From [Clostridium] asparagiforme DSM 15981 (lineage in GTDB: Bacteria; Bacillota; Clostridia; Lachnospirales; Lachnospiraceae), in assembly GCA_025149125.1 (NCBI GenBank), contig CP102272.1:3658001-3722000 (forward strand): a stretch of 64,000 nt of DNA, read 5' to 3'. Position numbers and translations under genes: made by a program. Below are positions 1-8,110 of this stretch, piece by piece. The notes under the pieces were generated by a model, which saw nothing but the letters and a program-made list of their open reading frames with translations, was not told the origin of the DNA and did not search any database. Numbering within the stretch: the first letter of the stretch is position 1; each line of letters starts with the position of its first letter.

Positions 1-1567
1 GGGCTCCCGCGTAGGACTCGATGGCCGCCCCGCCGGGAAGCTCCGGCCGGATCACCGGGTTGACCAGGGTAATTCCGCTCAGGCGCACCTGGCGGCCCTC
101 CCCCTCCTCACCCGACATGAAGCCGAACAGGCCGGCGTATCCGTAGCCGCGCCCGCCGTAATCCAGCACGGCGTTTCGGGAAACGTGCAGATTGCGGATT
201 ACATGCCCGTTTCCCTCAAACGTTTTCAGTCCCGTGCGCTCGTTACTGATGGGATAAAAATTCACCGTTTCCCCGCTGCCGCCTCTTGCGGTGCAGACCT
301 GATCCCAGGACGCCGCGGCCCCGCTCTCCCCGTAGACATGCTCCATCCAGTCGATGTCCCGGATCAGACTGGCCCTCTTTGGAGCCAGGTCCGAGTATTC
401 CTCCGTTTTCCAACCGGTCCCCGTCAGGCGCATCCCAAGTCCCGAGACCTCCCAGGACAGATTCTGGAGATGGCGTCCGTTCTCAATCAGCACGCTCTCG
501 CCTCTCCCGTCCCCGCCCCTGAGTCCGGCAAACAGGCTGTTGATCTCGACGGTTCTGACCTGCGGGAGATAGAGCTGGTCGCTGCTCGCGCCGTAACCGG
601 TCACCGAAATCCGCAGATCGTCCCCCGCGGCGATGCCGGAAAAATTGTCCGCAAAATGAAGCCCCGGCCTGAGACTGTCCAGGGTGATGGTGTACTGGGA
701 TTTCCCGTCCCCCGCCGCCTCCACGTCAAATCCCAGGTCCGCGCTCTGCACCGCGTCCACCGGCGACTGAAGGGACAGGTTTCTGCCCTTTAGCCGGTAG
801 GTGTAAACCGGTGAATGCTCCGGGTCGGTCTTGGAACCGATCTCAATCTGGTAGGCGGTCCGGTCCCACAGCCGCTGGTCCATGGAGATGGTCACCTGCA
901 GCTCCTCCGCATTGCGCAGAATCACCGCGAATTCCAGGTTTTCCGTCCCCTCCACCAGCGCCGCGGCCTCGCCGCCGTAATAGCCCACCGAGGGGGGCAT
1001 ACGGTTCTTCCGGTTAACCGGCCCACGAAGGTCCAGGGATTCGTACTGGTTGAAATGTTCCGGGTAGGAAAACTGACTGTCTCGCTGGAAGGCCCCGCCC
1101 CTCTCCTCCCAGTAGAACACGGCGTAGACTCGGCCGGTCTGCCGGTTGTACTCGATCACATAGCTCCCGCCGTCGTCCTTCACCAGTCCGGGCGCAAAGG
1201 CGGTGTCGTTCATCCACAAAAAGGAGCTGTCACCGTGGCAGAGGGCGTAGGTGTCCGGTTTCTCCCCCTGTCCGTCCACATAGTCCGACGGCACCATGGA
1301 TTCGTCCATCTTCTGTCCGTCCGAACCCTCCGGCTGCGGCACGGGCAGTTTTCCGCACAGCTTTAAGCCCGACATCTGGTTCTGGGCCACCGTGAAAATC
1401 TCCTTCGCCCGGTCGTCCAGCTCGGTCTGCCGCAGGGAATTGCGCATATGAATGAGCGCAGGAAAAGACACCGCCGCCAGAATTGCGATGATCCCCACTA
1501 CGATCAGCAATTCCGCCAGGGTGTAACCGCCCGCTCTGTGTTTTCTGCCGCCACAACCTGCACTCAT
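1..1567 (-). CDS. Large prepilin-type protein with GLUG/beta-helix-like repeats (3' end beyond window)
   Basis: The frame is open from the ATG at 1567 to the left edge, so at least 522 residues are present and the C-terminus is missing. The N-terminus is a class III signal: basic leader ending Gly-Gly, then YTLAELL with Glu at +5 after the predicted cut at Gly14, followed by a hydrophobic helix (about 15-40). From about residue 370 the sequence resembles the preamble of GLUG-type or right-handed beta-helix adhesins (DIDW, FEGNGHVIRNL at 450, YAGLFGF). I infer a minor pilin or tip adhesin assembled by the pilus machinery. It is the last visible gene of the pil operon, 9 bases after pilO. The SD-like AGGAG is 12 bases from the ATG, which is long. 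Confidence 0.8.
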   Translation of the reverse strand, partial: MSAGCGGRKHRAGGYTLAELLIVVGIIAILAAVSFPALIHMRNSLRQTELDDRAKEIFTVAQNQMSGLKLCGKLPVPQPEGSDGQKMDESMVPSDYVDGQGEKPDTYALCHGDSSFLWMNDTAFAPGLVKDDGGSYVIEYNRQTGRVYAVFYWEERGGAFQRDSQFSYPEHFNQYESLDLRGPVNRKNRMPPSVGYYGGEAAALVEGTENLEFAVILRNAEELQVTISMDQRLWDRTAYQIEIGSKTDPEHSPVYTYRLKGRNLSLQSPVDAVQSADLGFDVEAAGDGKSQYTITLDSLRPGLHFADNFSGIAAGDDLRISVTGYGASSDQLYLPQVRTVEINSLFAGLRGGDGRGESVLIENGRHLQNLSWEVSGLGMRLTGTGWKTEEYSDLAPKRASLIRDIDWMEHVYGESGAAASWDQVCTARGGSGETVNFYPISNERTGLKTFEGNGHVIRNLHVSRNAVLDYGGRGYGYAGLFGFMSGEEGEGRQVRLSGITLVNPVIRPELPGGAAIESYAGA

Positions 1568-1576
1568 AAAAATCAG

Positions 1577-2203
1577 TTACTCCTGTCCTTCATTTTCCGG
1601 TTTGCTCTCCTGCTTTTCAAAGACCAGGCCGTTGGTATTTTCCGCACCCACCAGGGTCTCGTAGAAGGTGATGTTCACATTCACATTGATCAGCTCCGCC
1701 GCGGACATGCCGCCCGCCTCCCCCCTGCTCTTGTTCACGGAAATGGACAGGTCCTTGAGGATACAGCGGTAGGGGCTGGAATGCATCTGCTCCAAAATGG
1801 AGCGCACTTTTTGGTAATTTTCTGTCTGGAAGGAAATGGAAATATCCCGCCTGACAATATTTCCCGACGCCACCGCCTCGGAGAAGCTTAAGTTGTAGGT
1901 GGCGGCCGGGGAAAGGGCCTCGTAGAGGTCCGTAATCTCGTTCTTGATATTGTTGTAGGGAAGCAGCTCCCCCTGCTGTTTCTCCGGGGCGTTTTCCAGC
2001 TCATCCACCATCTTCTTTTTCCGGGTCGCCTTCATCATCTGCAGCTCCAGGTCCTCCTCCACCGGCACCTGCAGGGCGGCGCACCGCTCCACCTCCAGAT
2101 TCACCGGGCGGTAGAGGGCGAGATAGTAAAACAGAGCCAGTAACATCACGCTAAGCAGCAGGAGCAGCCACGCTTCCCGGGCCGTAAATTTGCGGTTCAT
2201 CAT
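1577..2203 (-). CDS. pilO: Type IV pilus assembly protein PilO-like
   Basis: A 208-residue bitopic membrane protein with a short cytoplasmic N-terminus, one transmembrane helix (about 12-30), a coiled-coil-like segment and a C-terminal alpha/beta domain, the layout of PilO. PilO pairs with PilN in the inner-membrane alignment complex that links PilM to the pilus machine. The call rests mainly on layout and position (after pilM and pilN), because PilO sequences are poorly conserved. The start overlaps the pilN stop by 4 bases, which suggests translational coupling; two consecutive ATG codons (2203 and 2200) are possible starts. Confidence 0.75.
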   Translation of the reverse strand: MMNRKFTAREAWLLLLLSVMLLALFYYLALYRPVNLEVERCAALQVPVEEDLELQMMKATRKKKMVDELENAPEKQQGELLPYNNIKNEITDLYEALSPAATYNLSFSEAVASGNIVRRDISISFQTENYQKVRSILEQMHSSPYRCILKDLSISVNKSRGEAGGMSAAELINVNVNITFYETLVGAENTNGLVFEKQESKPENEGQE

Positions 2204-2781
2204 CGGTCCTGCCCTCCTGTCAGCGTGATGGTCACATTGGCCGTCACGTTCTGCCGGTCCTGGCCTTCCTCATTGTTCTCGGTGGCGGCCGTGGCCACTG
2301 ATATGTACTGCACCTGGGGATTGCGCTCCAGATCCGCCACTATTCCGGATATGGTGTTTAGGGGCACGTCGGTGATGGAGATCCGGCAGATATTACCCTG
2401 CACCGAGATGCTGGATAGGTCGGCCTGATTCATCACGCATTCCTCCAACAGAGTCAGCACGTCCAGGCGGTCCCTCAGCACGGCCTCGTCCTCGTTCAGA
2501 TAGTCGTTGAAATACTGGCTGTACTGTTCCCGCACCGTCTCGTAGTCCCGGTTGTACTCCACCAGACCGTTTAAATCCGCCTGAACCTTTTCCAGCAACG
2601 CCTGGGCGGAGGTCATTTTCTGGAGCTGTCCCTGAACGCCGAAGCGGACAAAGAGCGCCAAAAAGACCAGAAACAGGAGGAAGGCCGGAATCGCCCTGGA
2701 GGGGCTGTTGATGGACCGCTCCCGGAACACTAAATTAACCGTCTGTTTTGAAGGATATTCATTTTTTCGGACACTTAACAT
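2200..2781 (-). CDS. pilN: Type IV pilus assembly protein PilN-like
   Basis: A 193-residue protein with a cytoplasmic N-terminal tail, one transmembrane helix (about 31-48), a helical segment and a C-terminal ferredoxin-like fold typical of PilN. In the family the N-terminal tail docks into a groove on PilM and the extracytoplasmic part dimerises with PilO. A GGAAGGAGC ribosome binding site precedes the ATG. It sits 22 bases after pilM and overlaps pilO by 4 bases. Identity is inferred from topology plus gene order. Confidence 0.75.
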   Translation of the reverse strand: MLSVRKNEYPSKQTVNLVFRERSINSPSRAIPAFLLFLVFLALFVRFGVQGQLQKMTSAQALLEKVQADLNGLVEYNRDYETVREQYSQYFNDYLNEDEAVLRDRLDVLTLLEECVMNQADLSSISVQGNICRISITDVPLNTISGIVADLERNPQVQYISVATAATENNEEGQDRQNVTANVTITLTGGQDR

Positions 2782-2803
2782 ACTTCTTACGCTCCTTCCC
2801 GCC

Positions 2804-3805
2804 CTAACGGTAGGTGATCCCGGCCGCCGCCGGGCTGGTGAACGCTTCCGGGGACAGCTGTCCCACGGTTTTAAACAGCTCCGACACCGGCCTTGGGGCC
2901 AGCGGAATGCTGCGGACCACTGTGTCCACCAGCGGGGCGATCAATGAACCGCCACCGCAGAAATACACGGTGTCCAACCTGCTGGCCGGGTTGTTGAAGC
3001 CGTAGAAATTGATGGCGCGCATGATTTCCACCGCGATGGTGTCGAAAATATCCTGGCAGCACGGGAGCGACCACACATTTTCATAGTTCTCGGTCACATA
3101 GGCGTGGGCGATGTGCTCATCCAGATTGCGCTCGTCCGCCACGGCCCGGTCCAGCAGGGAACAGCCGTGATCAATTTCCCGGGTCACCTCAAACCGGTGG
3201 CTGGAAAATATATGCAGCTTGGTGGTGTAATACCCCAGATCCACAAAGCAGTATTCCCTGGTTTCCTCCGGCTTCTCCTCCGCCTCATAAGCCCGGATAA
3301 TATTCGAGTAGGCAAATATCTCCGGCGCCGCGATGGTCAGCTTGAATCCCGCGTGCTTTAGCATCAGGGTGTATTCCTGAAGCTTTTCTTTGGGCGCAGC
3401 CGCGGCCATCAGATCCATGGAAAAGGGCTTGCCGCCGTCGTTATAGTGCATTTCCAGCAGGCAGTAGTCGAACACATACTTTTTCCGGCTCTCGTTGATG
3501 AAATCGTGAAACTCGTAGGGAAGGTTGATTTTCAAATGCTCCACCGTCATGGCGGGCATGGTCAGCCGTTTGGAGAACGCCACGCTGTTTGGAAGCACCA
3601 GCGCGCACTTTTTGTCCGTAAAACGGTGTTTTTTCGCCATCTCCTTCAAAAATTCACTCATCGCCTCCATGGAAACGATGGTTCCTCTGTTCACATAGTT
3701 GTCCGGCAGCGGTTCTAGGGCCACCCGAAGCACGCTGTTGTCCTCGCACTGCGTCATCTTCACCTGCCTGGAACCGATCTCGATTCCTGTAAAACTGTCC
3801 GACAT
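2804..3805 (-). CDS. pilM: Type IV pilus assembly protein PilM (actin-like ATPase)
   Basis: A 333-residue cytoplasmic protein with the PilM/FtsA actin-like fold. The phosphate-1 region is at the N-terminus (GIEIGSRQVKM), the phosphate-2 region near 190 (CFVDLGYYTTKLHIF), and the adenosine region is CGGGS near 285. PilM is the cytoplasmic platform that binds PilN and couples it to the assembly ATPase. AAAGGAG precedes the ATG. The gene stands between the prepilin peptidase and pilN, the usual core module order. Confidence 0.88.
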   Translation of the reverse strand: MSDSFTGIEIGSRQVKMTQCEDNSVLRVALEPLPDNYVNRGTIVSMEAMSEFLKEMAKKHRFTDKKCALVLPNSVAFSKRLTMPAMTVEHLKINLPYEFHDFINESRKKYVFDYCLLEMHYNDGGKPFSMDLMAAAAPKEKLQEYTLMLKHAGFKLTIAAPEIFAYSNIIRAYEAEEKPEETREYCFVDLGYYTTKLHIFSSHRFEVTREIDHGCSLLDRAVADERNLDEHIAHAYVTENYENVWSLPCCQDIFDTIAVEIMRAINFYGFNNPASRLDTVYFCGGGSLIAPLVDTVVRSIPLAPRPVSELFKTVGQLSPEAFTSPAAAGITYR

Positions 3806-3854
3806 CTTCCGTCTCCTTTCAGGTTTCCCGCGATAAGCCGCGGTCCCCGCCTTT

Positions 3855-4664
3855 TTATGACAGGCCGAAAAGCCCTAAATACCAACTGACCAAAGGGCCG
3901 CCCCCCAGAAGGCACAGCCAGGTTCCCGCAGCGATAGCCGGGCCGAAGGGGATCGCCGCAGGGTCCCCCGGTTTTCTCCCGGAATCCGGCAGCAGGGCCG
4001 CCAGGATCAGGGCCAGAAGGCAGCTTATGATCACGTTGAGCAGATTCACCGCCGGGCCCAGATAGAGGCCCGTGACAAAAAACAGCTTCACGTCCCCGCC
4101 GCCCAGGCTCTCCCTGCCCAGAAGCCGGTCGAACACCAGGGAGACGGCCAGCATACCGCCCGCGATGAGAATTCCGCCTAACAGGCCTTTTATGATATAT
4201 GAGCCCAACGGTTGTTCCGTGATCAGCGCTCCCGCGCACCACCAGAGGATAGCCGCCACGTGAAAACGGTCCGGTATCTCATAGGATTCCAGATCCGTCA
4301 GCGCCACCCCCAGCAGGATCAGGGAGAACACCAGGTAGTAAGGCGCGGCGGGCGTCAGGCCGAAGCGGTACAGGAGGCAGATTGCCCCGAAGGCGGATAA
4401 CAGCTCCACGGCCGCGTAGCGGAAGGAAATCCGCTCCCCGCAGTAGCGGCATCTGCCCCTCAGCGCGAACCAGCTGACTACGGGCACCAGGTCCAGGACC
4501 CCCAGCACATGGCCGCAGGACGGGCAGCAGCTCCGGCCTTTCGATACCTTCTGTCCCCGGACCAGCCGCCAGGACAGGCAGTTCACAAAGCTTCCTCCGG
4601 CCGCGCCTGTGACGGCGGCCAAAATTGTAATGTAAAGGGTAAAACCCCAATCATTTGCCGGCAT
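3855..4664 (-). CDS. pilD: Prepilin peptidase / N-methyltransferase (A24 family)
   Basis: A polytopic membrane aspartic peptidase that cleaves prepilin leaders and usually methylates the new N-terminus. Two CxxC pairs in the first cytoplasmic loop (CPSC and CRYC) match the zinc-binding methyltransferase region. The two catalytic Asp motifs are visible: TDLESYEIPD and GGGDVK. I choose the ATG at 4664 (269 residues) because it has GAGAGG at proper spacing and begins just before the first helix; an upstream in-frame ATG at 4715 would lie deep in the preceding gene. The chosen start still overlaps the minor pilin gene by 14 bases, indicating coupling. It processes the three prepilins in this operon. 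Confidence 0.93.
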   Translation of the reverse strand: MPANDWGFTLYITILAAVTGAAGGSFVNCLSWRLVRGQKVSKGRSCCPSCGHVLGVLDLVPVVSWFALRGRCRYCGERISFRYAAVELLSAFGAICLLYRFGLTPAAPYYLVFSLILLGVALTDLESYEIPDRFHVAAILWWCAGALITEQPLGSYIIKGLLGGILIAGGMLAVSLVFDRLLGRESLGGGDVKLFFVTGLYLGPAVNLLNVIISCLLALILAALLPDSGRKPGDPAAIPFGPAIAAGTWLCLLGGGPLVSWYLGLFGLS

Positions 4665-5103
4665 TGTTTCCCTCTCTGACCCAGGACAGGGTGTAGGCTG
4701 TCCCGTCGTATTCAATCCTGATCACCATGGTTCCGGCTTTGCCCTCGAATGTCCTGCCGCCGGTCTCCATGGTGTGATATTCGTTGTAACCCCGGGGAAT
4801 CTCCCCGGTGATGGTGTTGGTGTCGTGGTCAAAATAGCCTGTCTGCACGCCGTTTTGGGTGTGGGGGCAGGCGCTCCCGCCGTCGCAGCCTTTGACGATG
4901 CAGCCGTCGATGGAATTGAGGCTGGCCACCCGTTGGGCCGTCTCCGCCATGAGCCGGTCGTTGCCGATTTTGACGGAGCGGGTGTAGGTGGCAAAGGCGG
5001 TGGCAAAGAGGGCCAGGGCGGTGGCGGTGAAGCAGAGGAAGCAGATTGTTTCGATGAGGGATAGGGCGTGGGGGGAGTTTAGTTTGTGGGATGTTGTTTG
5101 CAT
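4651..5103 (-). CDS. Minor pilin-like protein with atypical prepilin signal
   Basis: A 150-residue protein with a single N-terminal hydrophobic helix (about 14-38). The junction reads HA-LSLIE, so Ala takes the usual Gly(-1) place and Glu is at +5 of the predicted mature protein. This looks like a degenerate class III signal, so the protein is probably a pilus component processed by the peptidase encoded next door. The C-terminal domain contains two nearby Cys residues (GCIVKGC) and a third (SACPH) and is otherwise unrecognised. It follows the major pilin after a hairpin-rich gap and overlaps pilD. Confidence 0.7.
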   Translation of the reverse strand: MQTTSHKLNSPHALSLIETICFLCFTATALALFATAFATYTRSVKIGNDRLMAETAQRVASLNSIDGCIVKGCDGGSACPHTQNGVQTGYFDHDTNTITGEIPRGYNEYHTMETGGRTFEGKAGTMVIRIEYDGTAYTLSWVREGNNAGK

Positions 5104-5136
5104 GAGGGGTACCTGTCTGTTGTTTTTTGAGGTGTG

Positions 5137-5190
5137 TTTTGGTGCTTAGCAAAATGTCTCAGGATAGAGATATTTTGCTAAAAGCCAAAA
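5137..5190. repeat. Long inverted repeat between major and minor pilin genes
   Basis: Arms 5137-5160 and 5167-5190 pair at 20 of 24 positions around a 6-base loop; the core TAGCAAAAT is perfect. Together with the hairpin at 5226-5251 it probably limits transcription past the pilin gene or protects the pilin mRNA 3' end. Neither minus-strand product is followed by a strong U-run, so a simple terminator is not certain. Confidence 0.7.
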
Positions 5191-5225
5191 AGTGAGGGGA
5201 CTTAGAATTTCTATAAATGGGGAAT

Positions 5226-5251
5226 GAGAAGCCGCAACCCTTCGGCTTCTC
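5226..5251 (-). terminator. Perfect 9-bp hairpin just after the major pilin gene
   Basis: GAGAAGCCG at 5226-5234 pairs perfectly with CGGCTTCTC at 5243-5251, 12 bases past the pilin stop codon. There is no U-tract on the minus strand, so this may be an mRNA-stabilising or partial attenuating hairpin rather than a full terminator. It would favour a high major-pilin to downstream-gene ratio. Confidence 0.55.
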
Positions 5252-5263
5252 AAAAATAACATT

Positions 5264-5710
5264 TTATTTGGTGGTCCCTGCAGGTACCCATTCCATTCCA
5301 ACTTTAACTTCTTCATCTACTTTCTCAGGCACCTTTATGGTTACCTCTATTATTTGACCTTTACATTCCATAGTATCTTTATAGTAATCACCGTATGTTA
5401 CTCCTCCTTCGGTCTTTGTCCCTTGACCATATCCATTAATATCGTCTTTTTTATTTTCCAAAACACCATTATCAGCATCATAATAATAGGGACCTTTAGA
5501 AGCACTACTTTCATCACTTAAATACATCGACGCAGCCGCAGCCTTCGCCGCCCTCATATTCGCCACATCCGCAGCCTCCCTTGCCTTCTCCAGCTTACTG
5601 CTGAAAATCGGCACGGACACCACCACCAGCACTGCGATGATTGCCACAACAATCAGCAGCTCCGCCAGCGTAAAGCCCTTTTTATTTAATTTCTTACTCA
5701 TCCTGTTCAT
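5264..5710 (-). CDS. pilA: Major type IV pilin
   Basis: A 148-residue prepilin. The leader is basic and ends KKG at residue 12, followed by FTLAELLIVVAII with Glu at +5, a textbook class III signal. The hydrophobic spine runs to about residue 35, then a helical stretch rich in Ala, then a variable C-terminal domain (about 60-148). AGGAGG stands 8 bases before the ATG. The N-terminal half uses GC-rich codons like the rest of the operon, while the C-terminal half (5264 to about 5515) is visibly AT-rich. That points to recombination or diversifying exchange of the surface-exposed domain. It follows pilC and is expected to be the most abundant product of the operon. Confidence 0.92.
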   Translation of the reverse strand: MNRMSKKLNKKGFTLAELLIVVAIIAVLVVVSVPIFSSKLEKAREAADVANMRAAKAAAASMYLSDESSASKGPYYYDADNGVLENKKDDINGYGQGTKTEGGVTYGDYYKDTMECKGQIIEVTIKVPEKVDEEVKVGMEWVPAGTTK

Positions 5711-5810
5711 TTTTAAATCCTCCTGCTATGGTTTCTATCAATGTACTTCTTTGATCTTTCATCCGGCAAACTTTGGAGCCACGGGTTGTGATGGTCCGGT
5801 CTGCATATTG

Positions 5811-7022
5811 CTACATCATATCGTAGATATTAAAAATCGGCAGATAGATGGAGATCACGATAAATCCGGCGATGCCTGCGATCAATACCAGGATCGCCGG
5901 TTCCAGCTTGGAGAGCGCCTTTTGGGTGGCGTGCTCCGCCTCATTGTCAAAATACCGCCCGATGGTCTTGAGCGTTTCCTCCAGCTCCCCCGTCTCCTCC
6001 CCGATCACACACATATCGTTGAGGGTCTGTGGATAGCAGCCGCACTCCTTCATACAGGTTCCCAGATGGCGGCCCTCCTCCAGCCCGGTGACCATCTTGC
6101 TGGTCTCCAGTGAGAGCATATAATTGTCCAGCGTTTTGGCCGTCACCGCCAGCGCCCTGGCCACGGGCAGCCCCGCCCCCAGCAGCGTGGACATGGTATT
6201 GGCAAACTGGCTGGAAGCGTTCAGCATGCTGATTTTCCCCAGAATGGGAACCTTCAGCTTCAGTCGGTTCCATTTCACCCTGCCCTCCTCCGTCCTCACG
6301 GCGGCCACAAACAGGGCTGTCAGAAGCAGCATCCCCAACAGAATCCAGAGAATATGCTTCTGGAAAAATGCCGACACGGAGATCAGCGCCTTTGTGGACG
6401 GCGGCATATCCCCGCCCAGCTCATCAAAAATACCGCTGACCGTGGGGATCACCTTCACCATCACCACGATCATCACCACAACGGCGATAATCATGACAAA
6501 TACCGGGTAGGTCAGCGCGGCCGACACCTTCTGTTTCGTCTTGTAACGCCTCTCGTAAAACCCACTCAGACTTTCAAAAGAATTTTCCAGCGTTCCCGAT
6601 TGCTCCCCCGAGCGTACGGTCTCAATAAACGTCAGGGGCAGCACCCCCTTCCCGGCGGTCTCAAAGCTGTCCGCCAGTCCGTACCCCGCCGCCACGTCCC
6701 GGGCCACATTGCTGAGAATCCGTTTCAGCCGTTTGTCCTCAGACTGGCCCGCAATCAGTCCCACGCATTTGGCGATGGGCATCCCCGCCGCCAGAATCAC
6801 GGAGAACTGGGAACACACCATGGACAGGGCTTTCAAATCGATCTTTTTTACATTTATTTCCTTTGTTAAAAGACCAGAGCGCTCCCGCACCGGCGTAATC
6901 CTGGTCACAAGGCTGCATGTCTCCTTGATCTGGGCCACGGCCGCGTACTCGTCGTACGCCTCCACAATGCCGCTCACCGGCAGGCCGTCCCGGGAAATCG
7001 CCTTATATTTATATGTGACCAT
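5811..7022 (-). CDS. pilC: Type IV pilus inner-membrane platform protein PilC
   Basis: A 403-residue member of the PilC/GspF family with two homologous cytoplasmic helical domains, each followed by membrane helices (hydrophobic segments near 170-195, 220-240 and 375-395). It is the membrane platform on which the PilB and PilT motors act. The N-terminus (YKYKAISRDG) matches the family opening. It lies 30 bases after pilT, with a weak AGGAC-type SD and an A/T-poor leader. Confidence 0.93.
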   Translation of the reverse strand: MVTYKYKAISRDGLPVSGIVEAYDEYAAVAQIKETCSLVTRITPVRERSGLLTKEINVKKIDLKALSMVCSQFSVILAAGMPIAKCVGLIAGQSEDKRLKRILSNVARDVAAGYGLADSFETAGKGVLPLTFIETVRSGEQSGTLENSFESLSGFYERRYKTKQKVSAALTYPVFVMIIAVVVMIVVMVKVIPTVSGIFDELGGDMPPSTKALISVSAFFQKHILWILLGMLLLTALFVAAVRTEEGRVKWNRLKLKVPILGKISMLNASSQFANTMSTLLGAGLPVARALAVTAKTLDNYMLSLETSKMVTGLEEGRHLGTCMKECGCYPQTLNDMCVIGEETGELEETLKTIGRYFDNEAEHATQKALSKLEPAILVLIAGIAGFIVISIYLPIFNIYDMM

Positions 7023-7052
7023 GTCCTATCACCCCCCATCTGGCGGCGGCCG

Positions 7053-8102
7053 TCACACCAGCACATACCGTTTCATATAATCCAGGTCACGGGCGGCTTC
7101 CTTCGCCGTCCTGGCGGAAATGACCTGATCCTTGTAGAGCCGCACCAGGAAATTGTCCATGGTGATGCTCCCCTCCTGGGCCGCAGAGGCCATGGAGCTG
7201 GCAATCTGAGGCGTCTTGGCCTCCCGGATCAGATTGCGGATGGCGGGCGTCACCATCATCAGCTCGCAGGCCGCCACCCTGCCCTTGCCGTTTTTGCGCT
7301 CCACCAGCTGCTGGGACAGCACCGCCAGAAGGCTGGTAGAGAGCTGAAGCCGGATCTGCCGCTGCAAACCGTCCGGAAATACATTCACAATGCGGTCAAT
7401 GGAATCCGCCGCGGAATTGGTGTGCAGGGTCCCGAACACCAGATGGCCGGTCTCCGCCGCCGTCAGCGCCGTCTCGATGGTGTCCAGATCCCGCATCTCG
7501 CCGATGAGAATCACATCGGGGTCCTCCCGCAGGGCGGCCCTTAAACCGTCCCCGTAGCTTCTCGTGTCCGTCCCGATCTGCCGCTGGTTGACCACGCACT
7601 GGTCCGGCGTGTAAATGTACTCCACCGGGTCCTCCAGCGTGATAATATGGCCCTTTCTGGTGCGGTTGATCTCATTCAAAATAGCCGCCAGAGTGGTGGA
7701 TTTGCCCGAGCCGGTCTCCCCCGTCACCAGAATCAATCCCCGCTTCATGGACGGGAACCGGGAAACCGCAGGTGGAAGTCCCAGACTGTCCAGCTCCGGA
7801 ATCCGCCCGCTCAGCAGCCGGATGGCGGCGGAAATATGCCCCTGCTGCCGAAACAGATTGATTCGGACCCGGATGCCCGCAAAGGTTCCCGCCAGATCCA
7901 GCTCCCCGATCTCCCTGATCCGCTCATACGCCTCTCCGGCCAGCTCCCTGGCATAGCCCTCACAGTCCGTATCCGTCAGCATTTCCCCGTCCATATCTTC
8001 CAACCGCCCGTCCCGTCTGAATCTTGGCGGCAGCCCTTTTACCAGATGAAGATCCGAACCGCCCGCGTCCCCGGCCGTCCGAATCAGTTCTTCGATTGTC
8101 AC
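7053..8102 (-). CDS. pilT: Pilus retraction ATPase PilT
   Basis: A 349-residue hexameric ATPase of the PilT subfamily that depolymerises pili and powers twitching. Visible motifs are the Walker A GETGSGKST (about 128-136), Asp box and Walker B region (DPDVILIGEMRD), and the His box (TGHLVFGTLHTNSA). Length and the short N-terminal domain separate it from PilB. Translation starts at a GTG (8102), 8 bases after the pilB stop. Its presence means the pili are probably retractile. Confidence 0.92.
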   Translation of the reverse strand: MTIEELIRTAGDAGGSDLHLVKGLPPRFRRDGRLEDMDGEMLTDTDCEGYARELAGEAYERIREIGELDLAGTFAGIRVRINLFRQQGHISAAIRLLSGRIPELDSLGLPPAVSRFPSMKRGLILVTGETGSGKSTTLAAILNEINRTRKGHIITLEDPVEYIYTPDQCVVNQRQIGTDTRSYGDGLRAALREDPDVILIGEMRDLDTIETALTAAETGHLVFGTLHTNSAADSIDRIVNVFPDGLQRQIRLQLSTSLLAVLSQQLVERKNGKGRVAACELMMVTPAIRNLIREAKTPQIASSMASAAQEGSITMDNFLVRLYKDQVISARTAKEAARDLDYMKRYVLV

Positions 8103-8110
8103 GCGTGTTC

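Noticed and set aside
1230..1556. 108-codon minus-strand frame at the start of the large prepilin gene
   Set aside because: It is an alternate frame of the prepilin-headed gene, which stays open from 1567 to the window edge and carries the class III signal.
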